A stretch of 64,000 nucleotides of DNA, from assembly GCA_964410965.1 (NCBI GenBank), contig CAYPIY010000009.1, forward strand, positions 121,979 to 185,978, given 5' to 3'. The notes beneath the pieces were generated by a model. The model searched no databases. It was not told the origin of the DNA and saw nothing but the letters and a program-made list of their open reading frames with translations. Shown here one piece after another: positions 16,340-25,164 of the stretch. Source of the stretch: JBBIRG01 sp964410965 (GTDB lineage: Bacteria > CLD3 > SB21 > JBBIRG01). A program made the translations under genes and the position numbers. Each line of letters opens with the position of its first letter. Position 1 is the stretch's first letter.

Positions 16340-18529
16340 TCAAAGCATATCGCTTCGTTTGCGGATCCACCATTCAGCCGCGAGCAGCGCGGAGATGAAA
16401 AACAGCATCCAGGGTTTGTTCCAGAGATCCGTTTCGGTCTTTTTTTCAAGAATTTCGGGCTCGTAGTTCAGGATTTTTCTCAGTTCTTCCGGCTGATCCG
16501 GAGTCAGATACCGCCCTCCGGACAAACCGGCCATCCTCCGGAGCAGGTCCTGGTTCTGCGAGGTCCGGATCAGTTCCGCGCTGTACACCTCCACGCTGAA
16601 TTTCCGGTTGTCTCTGCCGAGACTGGTCCCGCTCCGTTCCGCTTCGCCGTCGATGACATAATCGCCCACCGGCAGGGCGCCCGTGACGGCTTCATACCGC
16701 CCATTCCCGGCCGGGTTCAGCTGGAGCGCCGCCTGCACTTCCTTCGACCGGATGCTGACCCTGAATGCCGCGTCGTTCACGGGCTTATACTGGTCATCAT
16801 AGGCCTGACCCGTGATCATGATCTTTTCCCCGGACTGGTAAACGGGTTTGCTCGTCTGCACGGAAACCTGCCGTGCGTCATCGGTCAGGGTCAGCCAGCG
16901 GATGGTCTGCCCGATAAAAGCTTCAAATACGGGATTCTGCTTGCCCAGTCCCAGCGGTGTGAAATGCGTTTTCCACAATCCGTAAAACGCGACCGTCATC
17001 GATTTTTGTTTCTTCTGCCTGTGGCTGATGATCAGCGGGATATCGCCGTGCAGTTTCAGCACCTGCGGCGCCTTGCTCATGTCCGCGCGCACGAGAACCG
17101 ACGATTCCGGCGGGGGCAATATGACGGCTTTCTGGATCCAGACCGGCGGGAGGTCCGCCCAGAACCGGTCGGTCGTCTCAATCGATTCGTTGATCTGGAT
17201 GACCGAATGGCTCCGGCCCTGTGCCGTCAGTTTCAGGCTGACCTGCGTTTCCCTGATATTCGGATCCGGCGCGAAATCGGCTCCGCCCGCCCCTTTCAGT
17301 GCCTGATAACGTTTCAGATCGACTCCCGGACCGTACAGAAACAACCAGGGTTTCTGGCTATCGAGGATATGCTCCGAAAGCTGCGTGAAATACGCAGAAT
17401 TCGACCGCACTGTCGGATACTGGTTGAATATATAGCAGTCATACTCACCGATAGACTCAGGAAGAGACGTATCGTCCGTCATCGTAATGAAAGTTCCGTC
17501 CGGTTTCTGGATCAGCGCTTTCAGCTGGTAATCCGGATTGGATATGACCGACTGATAGATCATCGATTGGTCGGGACCGGGCTGGCCGGAAATCAGAAGA
17601 ACTTTTACACGGTTTTTCAGCACCTGTACGTAAAACGCCTTTACGTTATTACCGGCCGTCATTTCGCCGGATAAAGGGACAACCGCCGCTTCGTATTTCT
17701 GCATACCCTCCTCATCTGCGGAAATTTCAAACCGGAGTGTGGAAAAGGATATATCATCCGGCGCCGTGACAGACTTTGAATCCAGAACCCTGCCGTTCCT
17801 GCGGATCTGCACCGTAATCGACCGGCCTTTGTATCCGGCAGATGAAAACGAAACGTCCACCGGAATCCTGGAACCGACAAACACGACGCTGTTGGAAAGA
17901 GCCTGTTCGATCGCGATGTCCCTCTGCTCATACACGTCCCCGATGCCGACGGTGTGGACGGGCACATCGGAAAACTCGGCGAAGGACACCGGATTGCCGC
18001 CCAGATTGTACTGCCCGTCGCTGATCAGCACCATGGCGGCCAGGTTTTTCCCCGTCATGCGGTTTTTTGCCATATCCAGTGAAGCGCCGATATCGGTGAT
18101 CCATCCGTCAAAACGGACGGAATCTGTGGGAATGTTTTTTTCTTTCAGACTGTCCGAAAACAAAAAGAACCGGACGTCCTGTTTTTCCGCAATTTCTTTC
18201 CAAACCGGATCGTTCAGGTAACGGATGACGCGTTCGCTCCTCGGCCCTGCCGAATCCTTGATGGACATGCTCCGGGACTGGTCGACGAGTACGGAAATCA
18301 CCGGCAATTCCTTTTCCTGGTAAAAACGGATCAAAACAGGCTCGAAGATAAAAAACAGGATGAGCGTAAATACCGAGCTTCGAATGACCGCTAAAACAAT
18401 TCTTTTCCGGCGGCCTGACGGCGGAATGGTTGAGCGGTACATCCACACGATGAAAAAAATAACCAGGATTCCGAGAATGAAAAGCAGAAGAACGGAGCCG
18501 TTGATATCTATTTTAAAATGGTCAGTCAC
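16340..18529 (-). CDS. Membrane-anchored protein with VWA-like domain
   Basis: The 729-residue protein starts with GTG (MTDHFKIDINGS). Two N-terminal membrane segments (about 10-65) are followed by a von Willebrand A-like domain (about 78-205). That domain has an MIDAS-like motif DQSRSMS and the later MVLISDGQYNLGG strand. A long extracytoplasmic region and one C-terminal membrane segment (PWMLFFISALLAAEWWIRKR) complete it. The pattern matches a conserved FCB family of large VWA/glutamine-amidotransferase-like proteins of unknown role, related in architecture to BatA/BatB. It follows the BatC-like gene in the same direction after a 112-base gap that holds an inverted repeat. Confidence 0.8.
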   Translation of the reverse strand: MTDHFKIDINGSVLLLFILGILVIFFIVWMYRSTIPPSGRRKRIVLAVIRSSVFTLILFFIFEPVLIRFYQEKELPVISVLVDQSRSMSIKDSAGPRSERVIRYLNDPVWKEIAEKQDVRFFLFSDSLKEKNIPTDSVRFDGWITDIGASLDMAKNRMTGKNLAAMVLISDGQYNLGGNPVSFAEFSDVPVHTVGIGDVYEQRDIAIEQALSNSVVFVGSRIPVDVSFSSAGYKGRSITVQIRRNGRVLDSKSVTAPDDISFSTLRFEISADEEGMQKYEAAVVPLSGEMTAGNNVKAFYVQVLKNRVKVLLISGQPGPDQSMIYQSVISNPDYQLKALIQKPDGTFITMTDDTSLPESIGEYDCYIFNQYPTVRSNSAYFTQLSEHILDSQKPWLFLYGPGVDLKRYQALKGAGGADFAPDPNIRETQVSLKLTAQGRSHSVIQINESIETTDRFWADLPPVWIQKAVILPPPESSVLVRADMSKAPQVLKLHGDIPLIISHRQKKQKSMTVAFYGLWKTHFTPLGLGKQNPVFEAFIGQTIRWLTLTDDARQVSVQTSKPVYQSGEKIMITGQAYDDQYKPVNDAAFRVSIRSKEVQAALQLNPAGNGRYEAVTGALPVGDYVIDGEAERSGTSLGRDNRKFSVEVYSAELIRTSQNQDLLRRMAGLSGGRYLTPDQPEELRKILNYEPEILEKKTETDLWNKPWMLFFISALLAAEWWIRKRSDML

Positions 18530-18552
18530 GTTTAATATATTTCTTCTTCAAG

Positions 18553-18625
18553 CCTTGAAGGTCTTTTGCCCGGATTATTGATTAATATTAATAATTATTT
18601 TTTTGGATCAACAAGACCTTCAAGG
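18553..18625. repeat. Long-loop inverted repeat between the BatC-like and VWA genes
   Basis: CCTTGAAGGTCTT (18553-18565) and AAGACCTTCAAGG (18613-18625) are perfect 13-base complements separated by 47 AT-rich bases. Each arm also contains its own short palindrome (CCTTGAAGG). It could be an mRNA-processing or attenuation structure or a small intergenic repeat; there is no T-run marking a simple terminator. Confidence 0.7.
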
Positions 18626-18641
18626 TTTAAGAGGAAGTTGA

Positions 18642-19346
18642 TTACCAGTCCCTATCCGTCTTGTTTTCCTTCGAAACTTTTTCTTTCAGGTTTTTACGCT
18701 GGTAATCCTGCTCCTGATTCTTCAGAAGGTCTAAAAGCCGTTCCGCCGCCTGTTTTGACATGCTGTTCTTATTTTCCTGCTGACGGTTTTGCTGCTGCCG
18801 GTTCTGTTTCGGGTTGTCCTGCTGTTTTTGTTCCTGCTTCTGTTCCTGCTGCTGATCGTTTTTCTTCTGCTTTTTTGACTGATCGTCTTTTTTCTGCTGT
18901 TGTTTATTTTGTTTCTGCATCAGCTTCATCAGGTATTCATAATTGAATTTAGCGTCCTGGTCGTTCGGCGATTTTTTAAGAACCTGCTTGTAAAGGTCAG
19001 CGCTTTTTTCGATCTTGTTCATCCGGAAAAGGCAATTGGCCATATTATATTGTATGTCTGATTTCATTTTCGGATGGGCCGCGTACTGGAGAGCCCGTTC
19101 ATAATACTGCAGTGCAGGTTCATATTGCTTAAGTTCGTACAGCGCGTTGCCCGCGTTGAAATTCAGTTCCGGGTCGTTCACGTTTTTGTCGAGCAATTCC
19201 TTGTAGCGGGTCAGCGCCTGCTCATTAAGCCCTTTTTTAACGGATTCGTCCGCCTGCCACCTGTCGATGCCGAATTGCGCTAAGGCATTTTCCAAGAATA
19301 GAAAAAGAAAAAATAAAATGTATAAAAAATACCGGTTCATAATCAT
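18642..19346 (-). CDS. BatC-like TPR protein
   Basis: The 234-residue protein has a signal peptide (MIMNRYFLYILFFLFLFLENALAQ), three to four TPR units (about 30-145; for example DPELNFNAGNALYELKQYEP), a Gln/Lys-rich low-complexity tract (about 148-195) and a C-terminal LLDLLKNQEQDYQRK motif. That order is characteristic of BatC from the Bacteroides aerotolerance (bat) cluster. Typical bat neighbours (MoxR, BatA, BatB, BatD) are absent here except for the VWA membrane protein downstream. The mature protein should be periplasmic. It starts 6 bases after the end of the cNMP-binding gene. Confidence 0.82.
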   Translation of the reverse strand: MIMNRYFLYILFFLFLFLENALAQFGIDRWQADESVKKGLNEQALTRYKELLDKNVNDPELNFNAGNALYELKQYEPALQYYERALQYAAHPKMKSDIQYNMANCLFRMNKIEKSADLYKQVLKKSPNDQDAKFNYEYLMKLMQKQNKQQQKKDDQSKKQKKNDQQQEQKQEQKQQDNPKQNRQQQNRQQENKNSMSKQAAERLLDLLKNQEQDYQRKNLKEKVSKENKTDRDW

Positions 19347-19352
19347 TTGACT

Positions 19353-19859
19353 CTACTTCTGTATCGCCAGCACAAAGGCCGTGGTTAATTTTAAAATGTC
19401 TTTGTTGGCGCGCCGGAGCCGGTCACTGATAATCCGTGCAAGATTCCTGAATACGATAAACCCGATATGCGTATCAGCTTCGACCAGTTTGGTAAAATCC
19501 ACACGGTTAATAATGGCTAATTTGCAGTTATTGACCGCGGTTACGGTCGCGGAACGTTCGCTGTTTTCCTCGAATAACGCCATCTCGCCGAAACAGGCAT
19601 GGAACTTCGAACTCAGTTTGATCAGCGATTTATCCTTGTTGACGACCTGGTCCGGTGAGAACGCCATGGTCATGTTTTTAGATATTTCGACATCCCCTTC
19701 CATCAGAATGAACATTTCTTCCCCGCGGTCGCCGTCTTTGATGATCATGGAACCGGCAGACATATCCGTTACGGTAATAATATTTTTAATTTTGTCGAGT
19801 TCAGTATCCGTCAAACCTGAAAAAATGGGATATTTTTTTAAGAATTCTTTATCGAGCAT
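19353..19859 (-). CDS. Cyclic-nucleotide-binding domain protein (stand-alone)
   Basis: The protein is about 168 residues from the ATG at 19859. A longer frame from a TTG at 19898 would overlap the channel gene and add only 13 poor residues, so the ATG is preferred. It is essentially one cNMP-binding beta-roll: FLKKYPIFSGLTDTELDKI, then GSMIIKDGDRGEEMFILMEGDV, then a phosphate-binding cassette FGEMALFEENSERSATV that keeps the key Glu and Arg. No DNA-binding domain follows, unlike Crp/Fnr regulators. It sits 25 bases after the potassium channel gene, so it may be a separate cNMP-sensing partner of that channel; this is inferred. Confidence 0.85.
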   Translation of the reverse strand: MLDKEFLKKYPIFSGLTDTELDKIKNIITVTDMSAGSMIIKDGDRGEEMFILMEGDVEISKNMTMAFSPDQVVNKDKSLIKLSSKFHACFGEMALFEENSERSATVTAVNNCKLAIINRVDFTKLVEADTHIGFIVFRNLARIISDRLRRANKDILKLTTAFVLAIQK

Positions 19860-19884
19860 AGTTCTGACCTGTTGCGTTAAAGTC

Positions 19885-21054
19885 CTAAAATTTATCAAAA
19901 ATCACAATGCCAATGTCATTGTGTTCGGTGACATAATCCTTGGGGGGATTGATCCGGAATGTCATACGGTGCTCCTCGGAAAATTTCTTTCCTGATTCCT
20001 GCAGTTTCTGCCGGATGAAAATGTCCAGATAAGAATTATTATCCGACAGCAGGTCATGGATCGCTACGGATTGTATTTCCCTGCCGATACCAAACAAGAT
20101 CGCGTCTTTTTCGTCTTTAAAAAGATGAACCAGTTCCTGAAATGTTTTCCCTATCCATTCCGGTGGTATGTCCATCCGGACAATTTCATTGCCGTAATCG
20201 AAGGACAGTAATTCATCAACCACTCTGGGAATCCCGGGATTCGAAACGTGCATGGCAAGGAGAAAACCGCTGTATTTGTCGCTCACCACCACATCGTCGG
20301 CTTTGGCGCGCTGAAGATGAGCTTCATTTTCCGGGTTGACCACCTGACCGTACAGCCGGACTTTTGGATTCAAATTTTTTATTGTTAATGTACCGATGAT
20401 GGTTTTCTCATCGGCTTTGTTGCTGGTCAGTTCGTTGATATCCGAAACGATGATCACGGCGTCGGCATATTTGATATTGGCTTTCTCTAAAATAACTTCA
20501 TTCGTGAAATCGCCGGAAACAAAGTAAACTTCGGCGTTTTTATGGTGATTGATAATATTCATTATTTTTACGGATTCGCAGGTGTTGACCAGAACAATCT
20601 TAGGATGTTCAAGTTCCTGTTCCATGGTTTGAATAATATGTTCGACGTTGAAATTCCATCCGCAAATGACGATATGGTTTTTAATGTTAACGCTTTCCAA
20701 ACCTTGTCCCTTTCTGATTTGTCTTTCAATAAACACTGAAGAAATCGTAGCGGTCAGCAGTGAAATCACCGCCACGCCGCTGATCATGACTATAATTCCG
20801 ATGATGCGTCCGCCAAGAGTTACTGGCGTGAAATCACCGTAACCGGTTGTGGTTATCGAAACAAAAGCCCACCATATTCCCTGCCAGATATTCTGAATGC
20901 TGCTTTCCGGAGTTTCTTCAAAGACGTTGACTATTAAACTAGAAACCACCGCCATCAAGAGAATGCCGGCTATCAGGCGGATAATTGTATTTTTGTATAG
21001 GGTTGAGACATACCGCTTGATTTTTTTCTTCGGATTGAAATGCTTTTTTTTCAT
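19885..21054 (-). CDS. Two-helix potassium channel with RCK (TrkA-N) domain
   Basis: The 389-residue protein has an inner helix pair around a pore loop carrying the K+ selectivity filter TTTGYGD (about 68-74), then a cytoplasmic RCK domain (HIVICGWNFNVEHII, a Rossmann start, about 125-270) and a further C-terminal TrkA-C-like part (about 290-350). This is the MthK/Kch-type architecture; the RCK ring gates the pore in response to ligands such as Ca2+ or nucleotides. It starts 7 bases after the CPA2 antiporter gene and is followed by the cNMP-binding gene, so all three are probably one transcript. Confidence 0.92.
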   Translation of the reverse strand: MKKKHFNPKKKIKRYVSTLYKNTIIRLIAGILLMAVVSSLIVNVFEETPESSIQNIWQGIWWAFVSITTTGYGDFTPVTLGGRIIGIIVMISGVAVISLLTATISSVFIERQIRKGQGLESVNIKNHIVICGWNFNVEHIIQTMEQELEHPKIVLVNTCESVKIMNIINHHKNAEVYFVSGDFTNEVILEKANIKYADAVIIVSDINELTSNKADEKTIIGTLTIKNLNPKVRLYGQVVNPENEAHLQRAKADDVVVSDKYSGFLLAMHVSNPGIPRVVDELLSFDYGNEIVRMDIPPEWIGKTFQELVHLFKDEKDAILFGIGREIQSVAIHDLLSDNNSYLDIFIRQKLQESGKKFSEEHRMTFRINPPKDYVTEHNDIGIVIFDKF

Positions 21055-21061
21055 AACCGCA

Positions 21062-22924
21062 TCAATGAATAATTTCCTCCCGGCGATTCAGCCATTCCAG
21101 ATGAATATTTTTCGTATCCTCGATTTTTGTGGTATCGTCTTTCAGAAAATGCCCGATGGTATCCACAAGATGGCCGGCCGACAGATTTCTCGGCAGGAAC
21201 ACATAATCGGCGCCTTCGCTGTACATTTTCAGAGCGCGCGATGCGCTTTCCGCGGTCACGATGATCTTCGCATGGGGACTGATTTTCTGGATTTCCTTGA
21301 TCAGGCGCAGGTTGTCGGTTCCCACGAGAATTGTATCGGGAATGGTGGAAATAACTAATTTCGCGTCGTGCAGTCCCGCGTGATGCAATGTGTCAATATT
21401 GCTGATATCGCCGTACACCGCCTTGATGCCAAGACGGTTCAGCTTTTCATGGACATTCGGATTGTAATCCACGACGAGTATTTTTTCTTTCAGCGTTTTT
21501 ACAAAATCCGGCTCTTTTTCCTCCCGGTCTTCCAGTTCACGGATAAACGAACTGGCTACGCGGAAGAATCCAAGAAACGCGATTTCTTTCGGTTGTTCCT
21601 CGCTGCCTTCCGCCGCCTGTGTCGCAATATCTTTCAGTCCGATGGCCGTCAGCATTTTGGCCAGAACGCCCTGCAGCTGCTGATTGTATTTGATCATGTA
21701 CGGGGCGATGACCGAGGTTATGACAAACGTAAAAATGACAATCGATAAAATCCGCGTGTCGATATGCCCGGACGCCGCGCCCAGCGCCGCAATGACCAAC
21801 GAGAATTCGCTGATGTTCGCCAGGTTGATAGACGGCAGAAGGCTCATCCGGTGGCCCTGCTTCATAAAATACAAAACCGGGTAAATGGACAGAAACCGCG
21901 TCGCGATCAGAAACGCCGCGATAATGCCCGCCCAGGCCAGAATTTGCAGGTCATCCGCGGGATTCGGGATCTGCATGCCGAGCGCGACAAAAAACAGCGT
22001 CACGAAAAAATCGCGGATGCTGACCACTTTCGCGATCACATCGAGGTTATAGGGAAAAGTGGAAATCGCGACCCCGGCGATGAGCGCGCCCATTTCCAGC
22101 GAGAGTTCCATGTACGCCGCGACGCTGCAGATGAAAAAGCACCATCCGAGCGAGGCGACCAGCACCAGTTCGGGAATTTTCGCGATCGATTTGAAAAGAA
22201 ACGGCAGGATGAATTTACTCATTAGCAGACTGATTCCGACTAAGGCGCCGCCCTTCGCGAACGACATCAAAATACCGAGCACTTCCGGATTCGCCAGGTT
22301 CGGCTGAATGCCGATGATCACGATCGCCCAGATGTCCTGGAACACCAGCACGCCGAGCGTGATCCTTCCCGCGAGCGTATCGAGTTCAAATTTGCTGTAC
22401 AACAATTTCACGACAATCGCGGTACTGCTCAGCCCGCAGCAGACGGCGAGATAAAACAGGTCGTATTTCCCGTCGCCCATGACGAACCCCAGCATCGCGA
22501 AGAACCCAAAACCCAGTGCCACGCAGATGATGAACTGCAGAAGCCCCGTCATGATCAGCACCTTGCCGGACTCTTTCAGCTTTTTGATGTCGATTTCGAG
22601 CCCGATCATGAACAGCAGCAGGATCAGCCCGATCTCCGAAATCACGGAAATATCCTCTTTGCTGCTGACGAGATTCAGCCCCATCTCCGGGCCGATCACG
22701 ACCCCGGCGGCGATGTACGCCAGCAGCAGCGGCTGTTTCGCGTAGTGGCTGATGAACGCCAGAACCGTCGCCGCGAGAATGCTGTAGCCGATGCTCGCGA
22801 TCAGGTGATGCCCTCCCCCGTCGTCGCCGCCCCCGCCGGCAAAAAGGAAATTCGCGAAAACAAAATAATTGATAAACGCAAAAAATAAAAAGCGGAACGC
22901 AAAACCCGGAAACAATTTTTTCAT
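21062..22924 (-). CDS. CPA2 (KefB-type) cation:proton antiporter with TrkA-N domain
   Basis: The 620-residue protein has an N-terminal hydrophobic segment and a Gly/Asp/His-rich loop (GGGGDDGGGHH). About 12 membrane segments follow (about 45-410), with typical Kef motifs (ARG-like GLILLLFMIGLEID, CGLSSTAIVVKLL). A cytoplasmic Rossmann/TrkA-N region (about 475-590; ILVVDYNPNVHEKLNRLGIK) ends it. Such proteins move K+ or Na+ against H+. A Shine-Dalgarno GAGG precedes the ATG. It opens the minus-strand K+ operon and is divergent from a second CPA2 gene. Confidence 0.9.
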   Translation of the reverse strand: MKKLFPGFAFRFLFFAFINYFVFANFLFAGGGGDDGGGHHLIASIGYSILAATVLAFISHYAKQPLLLAYIAAGVVIGPEMGLNLVSSKEDISVISEIGLILLLFMIGLEIDIKKLKESGKVLIMTGLLQFIICVALGFGFFAMLGFVMGDGKYDLFYLAVCCGLSSTAIVVKLLYSKFELDTLAGRITLGVLVFQDIWAIVIIGIQPNLANPEVLGILMSFAKGGALVGISLLMSKFILPFLFKSIAKIPELVLVASLGWCFFICSVAAYMELSLEMGALIAGVAISTFPYNLDVIAKVVSIRDFFVTLFFVALGMQIPNPADDLQILAWAGIIAAFLIATRFLSIYPVLYFMKQGHRMSLLPSINLANISEFSLVIAALGAASGHIDTRILSIVIFTFVITSVIAPYMIKYNQQLQGVLAKMLTAIGLKDIATQAAEGSEEQPKEIAFLGFFRVASSFIRELEDREEKEPDFVKTLKEKILVVDYNPNVHEKLNRLGIKAVYGDISNIDTLHHAGLHDAKLVISTIPDTILVGTDNLRLIKEIQKISPHAKIIVTAESASRALKMYSEGADYVFLPRNLSAGHLVDTIGHFLKDDTTKIEDTKNIHLEWLNRREEIIH

Positions 22925-23085
22925 GATGAACCTCGCGCAAAGAAATAGGGTATCTAAATCAGCAAAACAAATCGTTAAGAAAATAGTAAAAAATTCTGAA
23001 TAAAAAAACAGTTACATTATTTTTTATTAAATATTTCATTTCAGCCGCAAAATTATTATTTTACGGGAATAAACGGAAAGCACCT

Positions 23086-25110
23086 ATGGCCGAATTACCT
23101 ATCCTCAAAAACGTTTTGATCATTCTCGCGATCATCATCCCGATCACGTTTTTCGCGAACCGGCTTCGGTTCCCGACCATTATCGGTTTCCTGGTAACCG
23201 GCGTGATCATCGGCCCGTACGCCCTCGGTTGGGTTGAAGACCAGTATGCCATTCAAAGTATTGCCGAACTGGGCGTCGTACTGCTGTTATTCTCCGTCGG
23301 ACTGGAATTCTCGCTTGAGAAACTGCTCAAGCTGAAACGGATCCTGCTCATCGCCGGGGGTGGCCAGATTTTCCTGACCGTGGGACTGGTTTGGGCATTC
23401 GGGCAGTTATTCGGACTTTCGCACGTTAAGGGATTTATTTTCGGCAGTATAATTGCGTTATCGTCCACGGCGATCATTCTGAAAATTCTCGGCGACAAAC
23501 GCGAACTGGATTCCCCGGTCGGGCGCTTCTCGCTTGTCATCAGCCTTTTTCAGGATATGTTCATCGTGCCGCTGATGCTGATCATGCCCTATCTGAACCG
23601 GCCCGATGAGTTCAGCTGGATCACTTTTTCGAGCACGATCGCGCTGTCGGTGACCGGTATTGTGTTTATTATCGTGCTCGCGCGGCTTATCATCCCGAAC
23701 CTGATCCAGCACATCATCAAGCAGAAGAACCGCGAGCTGTTTTTCATCACGATCATCTTTGTAACCATCGGTACCGCCTGGCTGTCCACGTATCTCGGTC
23801 TTTCGCTGGCCATCGGCGCGTTCTTCGCCGGACTGGTGATTTCGGAATCGGAGTATTCCCATCAGATCACGTCGGATATCCTGCCGGTAAAAGACATTCT
23901 GATGGCGCTGTTTTTCATCTCCGTCGGCATGATGCTGGATCTGGGTTTCTTCAGAAATTATTACATCGTCCTTATCGGCATGCTGATCGCCATCGTGATA
24001 TTCAAAACCGTAATCGTATTCGGACTGATATACCTGCTCAAATATCCGGCACGTTTCGGCATCAGCACCGGACTCACGCTCGTCCCCATCAGTGAATTCA
24101 GTTTCGTCATCGCCATGGAAAGCATGCGGTACAGCATCCTGTCGGAAGAAATGTATCAGCTGTTCCTCGGCGCCAGCATTCTCACCATGATGGTCTCCCC
24201 GTTCCTTATCAGCAAAGCCGATACGATCGGCGCCTACCTTCAGCAGCTTCTGAAACTTCCCGAATTCATGCCGTTTACCGCGACACGGCTGTCCCAGCTG
24301 CTCAGCCAGGAACAACAGGCGGAACAGCCTAAAAAGAAATGGGATGGCCACGCCATCATCATCGGTTTCGGCACTACCGGCGAATACCTCTCGAATGTCC
24401 TTTCGGAAACGGGCATCCGGTTTATTATCTGCGAACTGATTTACGACCGTTACCGGAAAGCGAAAACCCGGTTTCCGCAAACCGTTTTCGGTGACGCTTC
24501 TTCGCCGGTCATCGCCGAAAAAATCCAAGTAGAAAAGGCAAAACTGATGATCATCAGTTCAAGCAACAAGGATGTGGCAATACGGGTCATCAAGGCGACC
24601 CGCGCGGTCAACCCTAAAATCAACATCATCGCCCGGACACGGCGTATGGAAGACATTGATATGCTTCACCAGATCGGCGCGGATTACATCATTCCCGAGG
24701 AACTCGAAACGACCATCGAGATCCTCGCGCTGGCTCTTCGCCAGTACCGCATTCCGCGAAACGTGATCGCGTCCCAGCTCGCGGTCATCCGCCATGACCA
24801 TTACAAACCGTTCCTCGGAAAGCCGGTATCGGATTCAACCCTGAACGATCTTCCCTACCTGCTTGCCGCGAGCACTACGGAATCCGGCATCCTGATGGAA
24901 CACTCACCGGCGATCGGGAAAACCATCGAAGAAACGGATCTTGTGAAACTTTCGGGCGTGAAAATCATCGCTATCGTCCGGGACGGCAAGCCGATACATC
25001 AGCCGCCGCCGGATTTCATCCTTCAGAAAGGCGACATTATCATCCTGCTGGGCACCCACGCGGAAATCGACGCCGCGCTCGGCATGATCGGATGCGAGAT
25101 CGTTTCATAA
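23086..25110 (+). CDS. CPA2 (KefB-type) antiporter with TrkA-N and TrkA-C domains
   Basis: The 674-residue protein has about 12 membrane segments (about 5-385; GVVLLLFSVGLEFSLEKLLK, ALSSTAIILKILGDKRELDS). These are followed by a TrkA-N domain (about 420-535; HAIIIGFGTTGEYLSNVLSE) and a TrkA-C domain (about 570-674; FILQKGDIIILLGTHAEIDA). It differs from the divergent neighbour in having the TrkA-C module and lacking the His-rich N-terminal loop. The pair may serve different ions or regulatory states. It is transcribed alone; the 161-base divergent gap to the first antiporter must hold both promoters, though I could not pick convincing boxes. Confidence 0.92.
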   Translation: MAELPILKNVLIILAIIIPITFFANRLRFPTIIGFLVTGVIIGPYALGWVEDQYAIQSIAELGVVLLLFSVGLEFSLEKLLKLKRILLIAGGGQIFLTVGLVWAFGQLFGLSHVKGFIFGSIIALSSTAIILKILGDKRELDSPVGRFSLVISLFQDMFIVPLMLIMPYLNRPDEFSWITFSSTIALSVTGIVFIIVLARLIIPNLIQHIIKQKNRELFFITIIFVTIGTAWLSTYLGLSLAIGAFFAGLVISESEYSHQITSDILPVKDILMALFFISVGMMLDLGFFRNYYIVLIGMLIAIVIFKTVIVFGLIYLLKYPARFGISTGLTLVPISEFSFVIAMESMRYSILSEEMYQLFLGASILTMMVSPFLISKADTIGAYLQQLLKLPEFMPFTATRLSQLLSQEQQAEQPKKKWDGHAIIIGFGTTGEYLSNVLSETGIRFIICELIYDRYRKAKTRFPQTVFGDASSPVIAEKIQVEKAKLMIISSSNKDVAIRVIKATRAVNPKINIIARTRRMEDIDMLHQIGADYIIPEELETTIEILALALRQYRIPRNVIASQLAVIRHDHYKPFLGKPVSDSTLNDLPYLLAASTTESGILMEHSPAIGKTIEETDLVKLSGVKIIAIVRDGKPIHQPPPDFILQKGDIIILLGTHAEIDAALGMIGCEIVS

Positions 25111-25164
25111 ATCATCGCCACGAAGTCACCAGGACGCAAACAAAACAAAAAAAATAGTGCCGTT

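Noticed and set aside
19860..19898. TTG start of the cNMP-binding protein
   Set aside because: It overlaps the channel gene and adds 13 residues without homology; the ATG at 19859 begins the natural domain.
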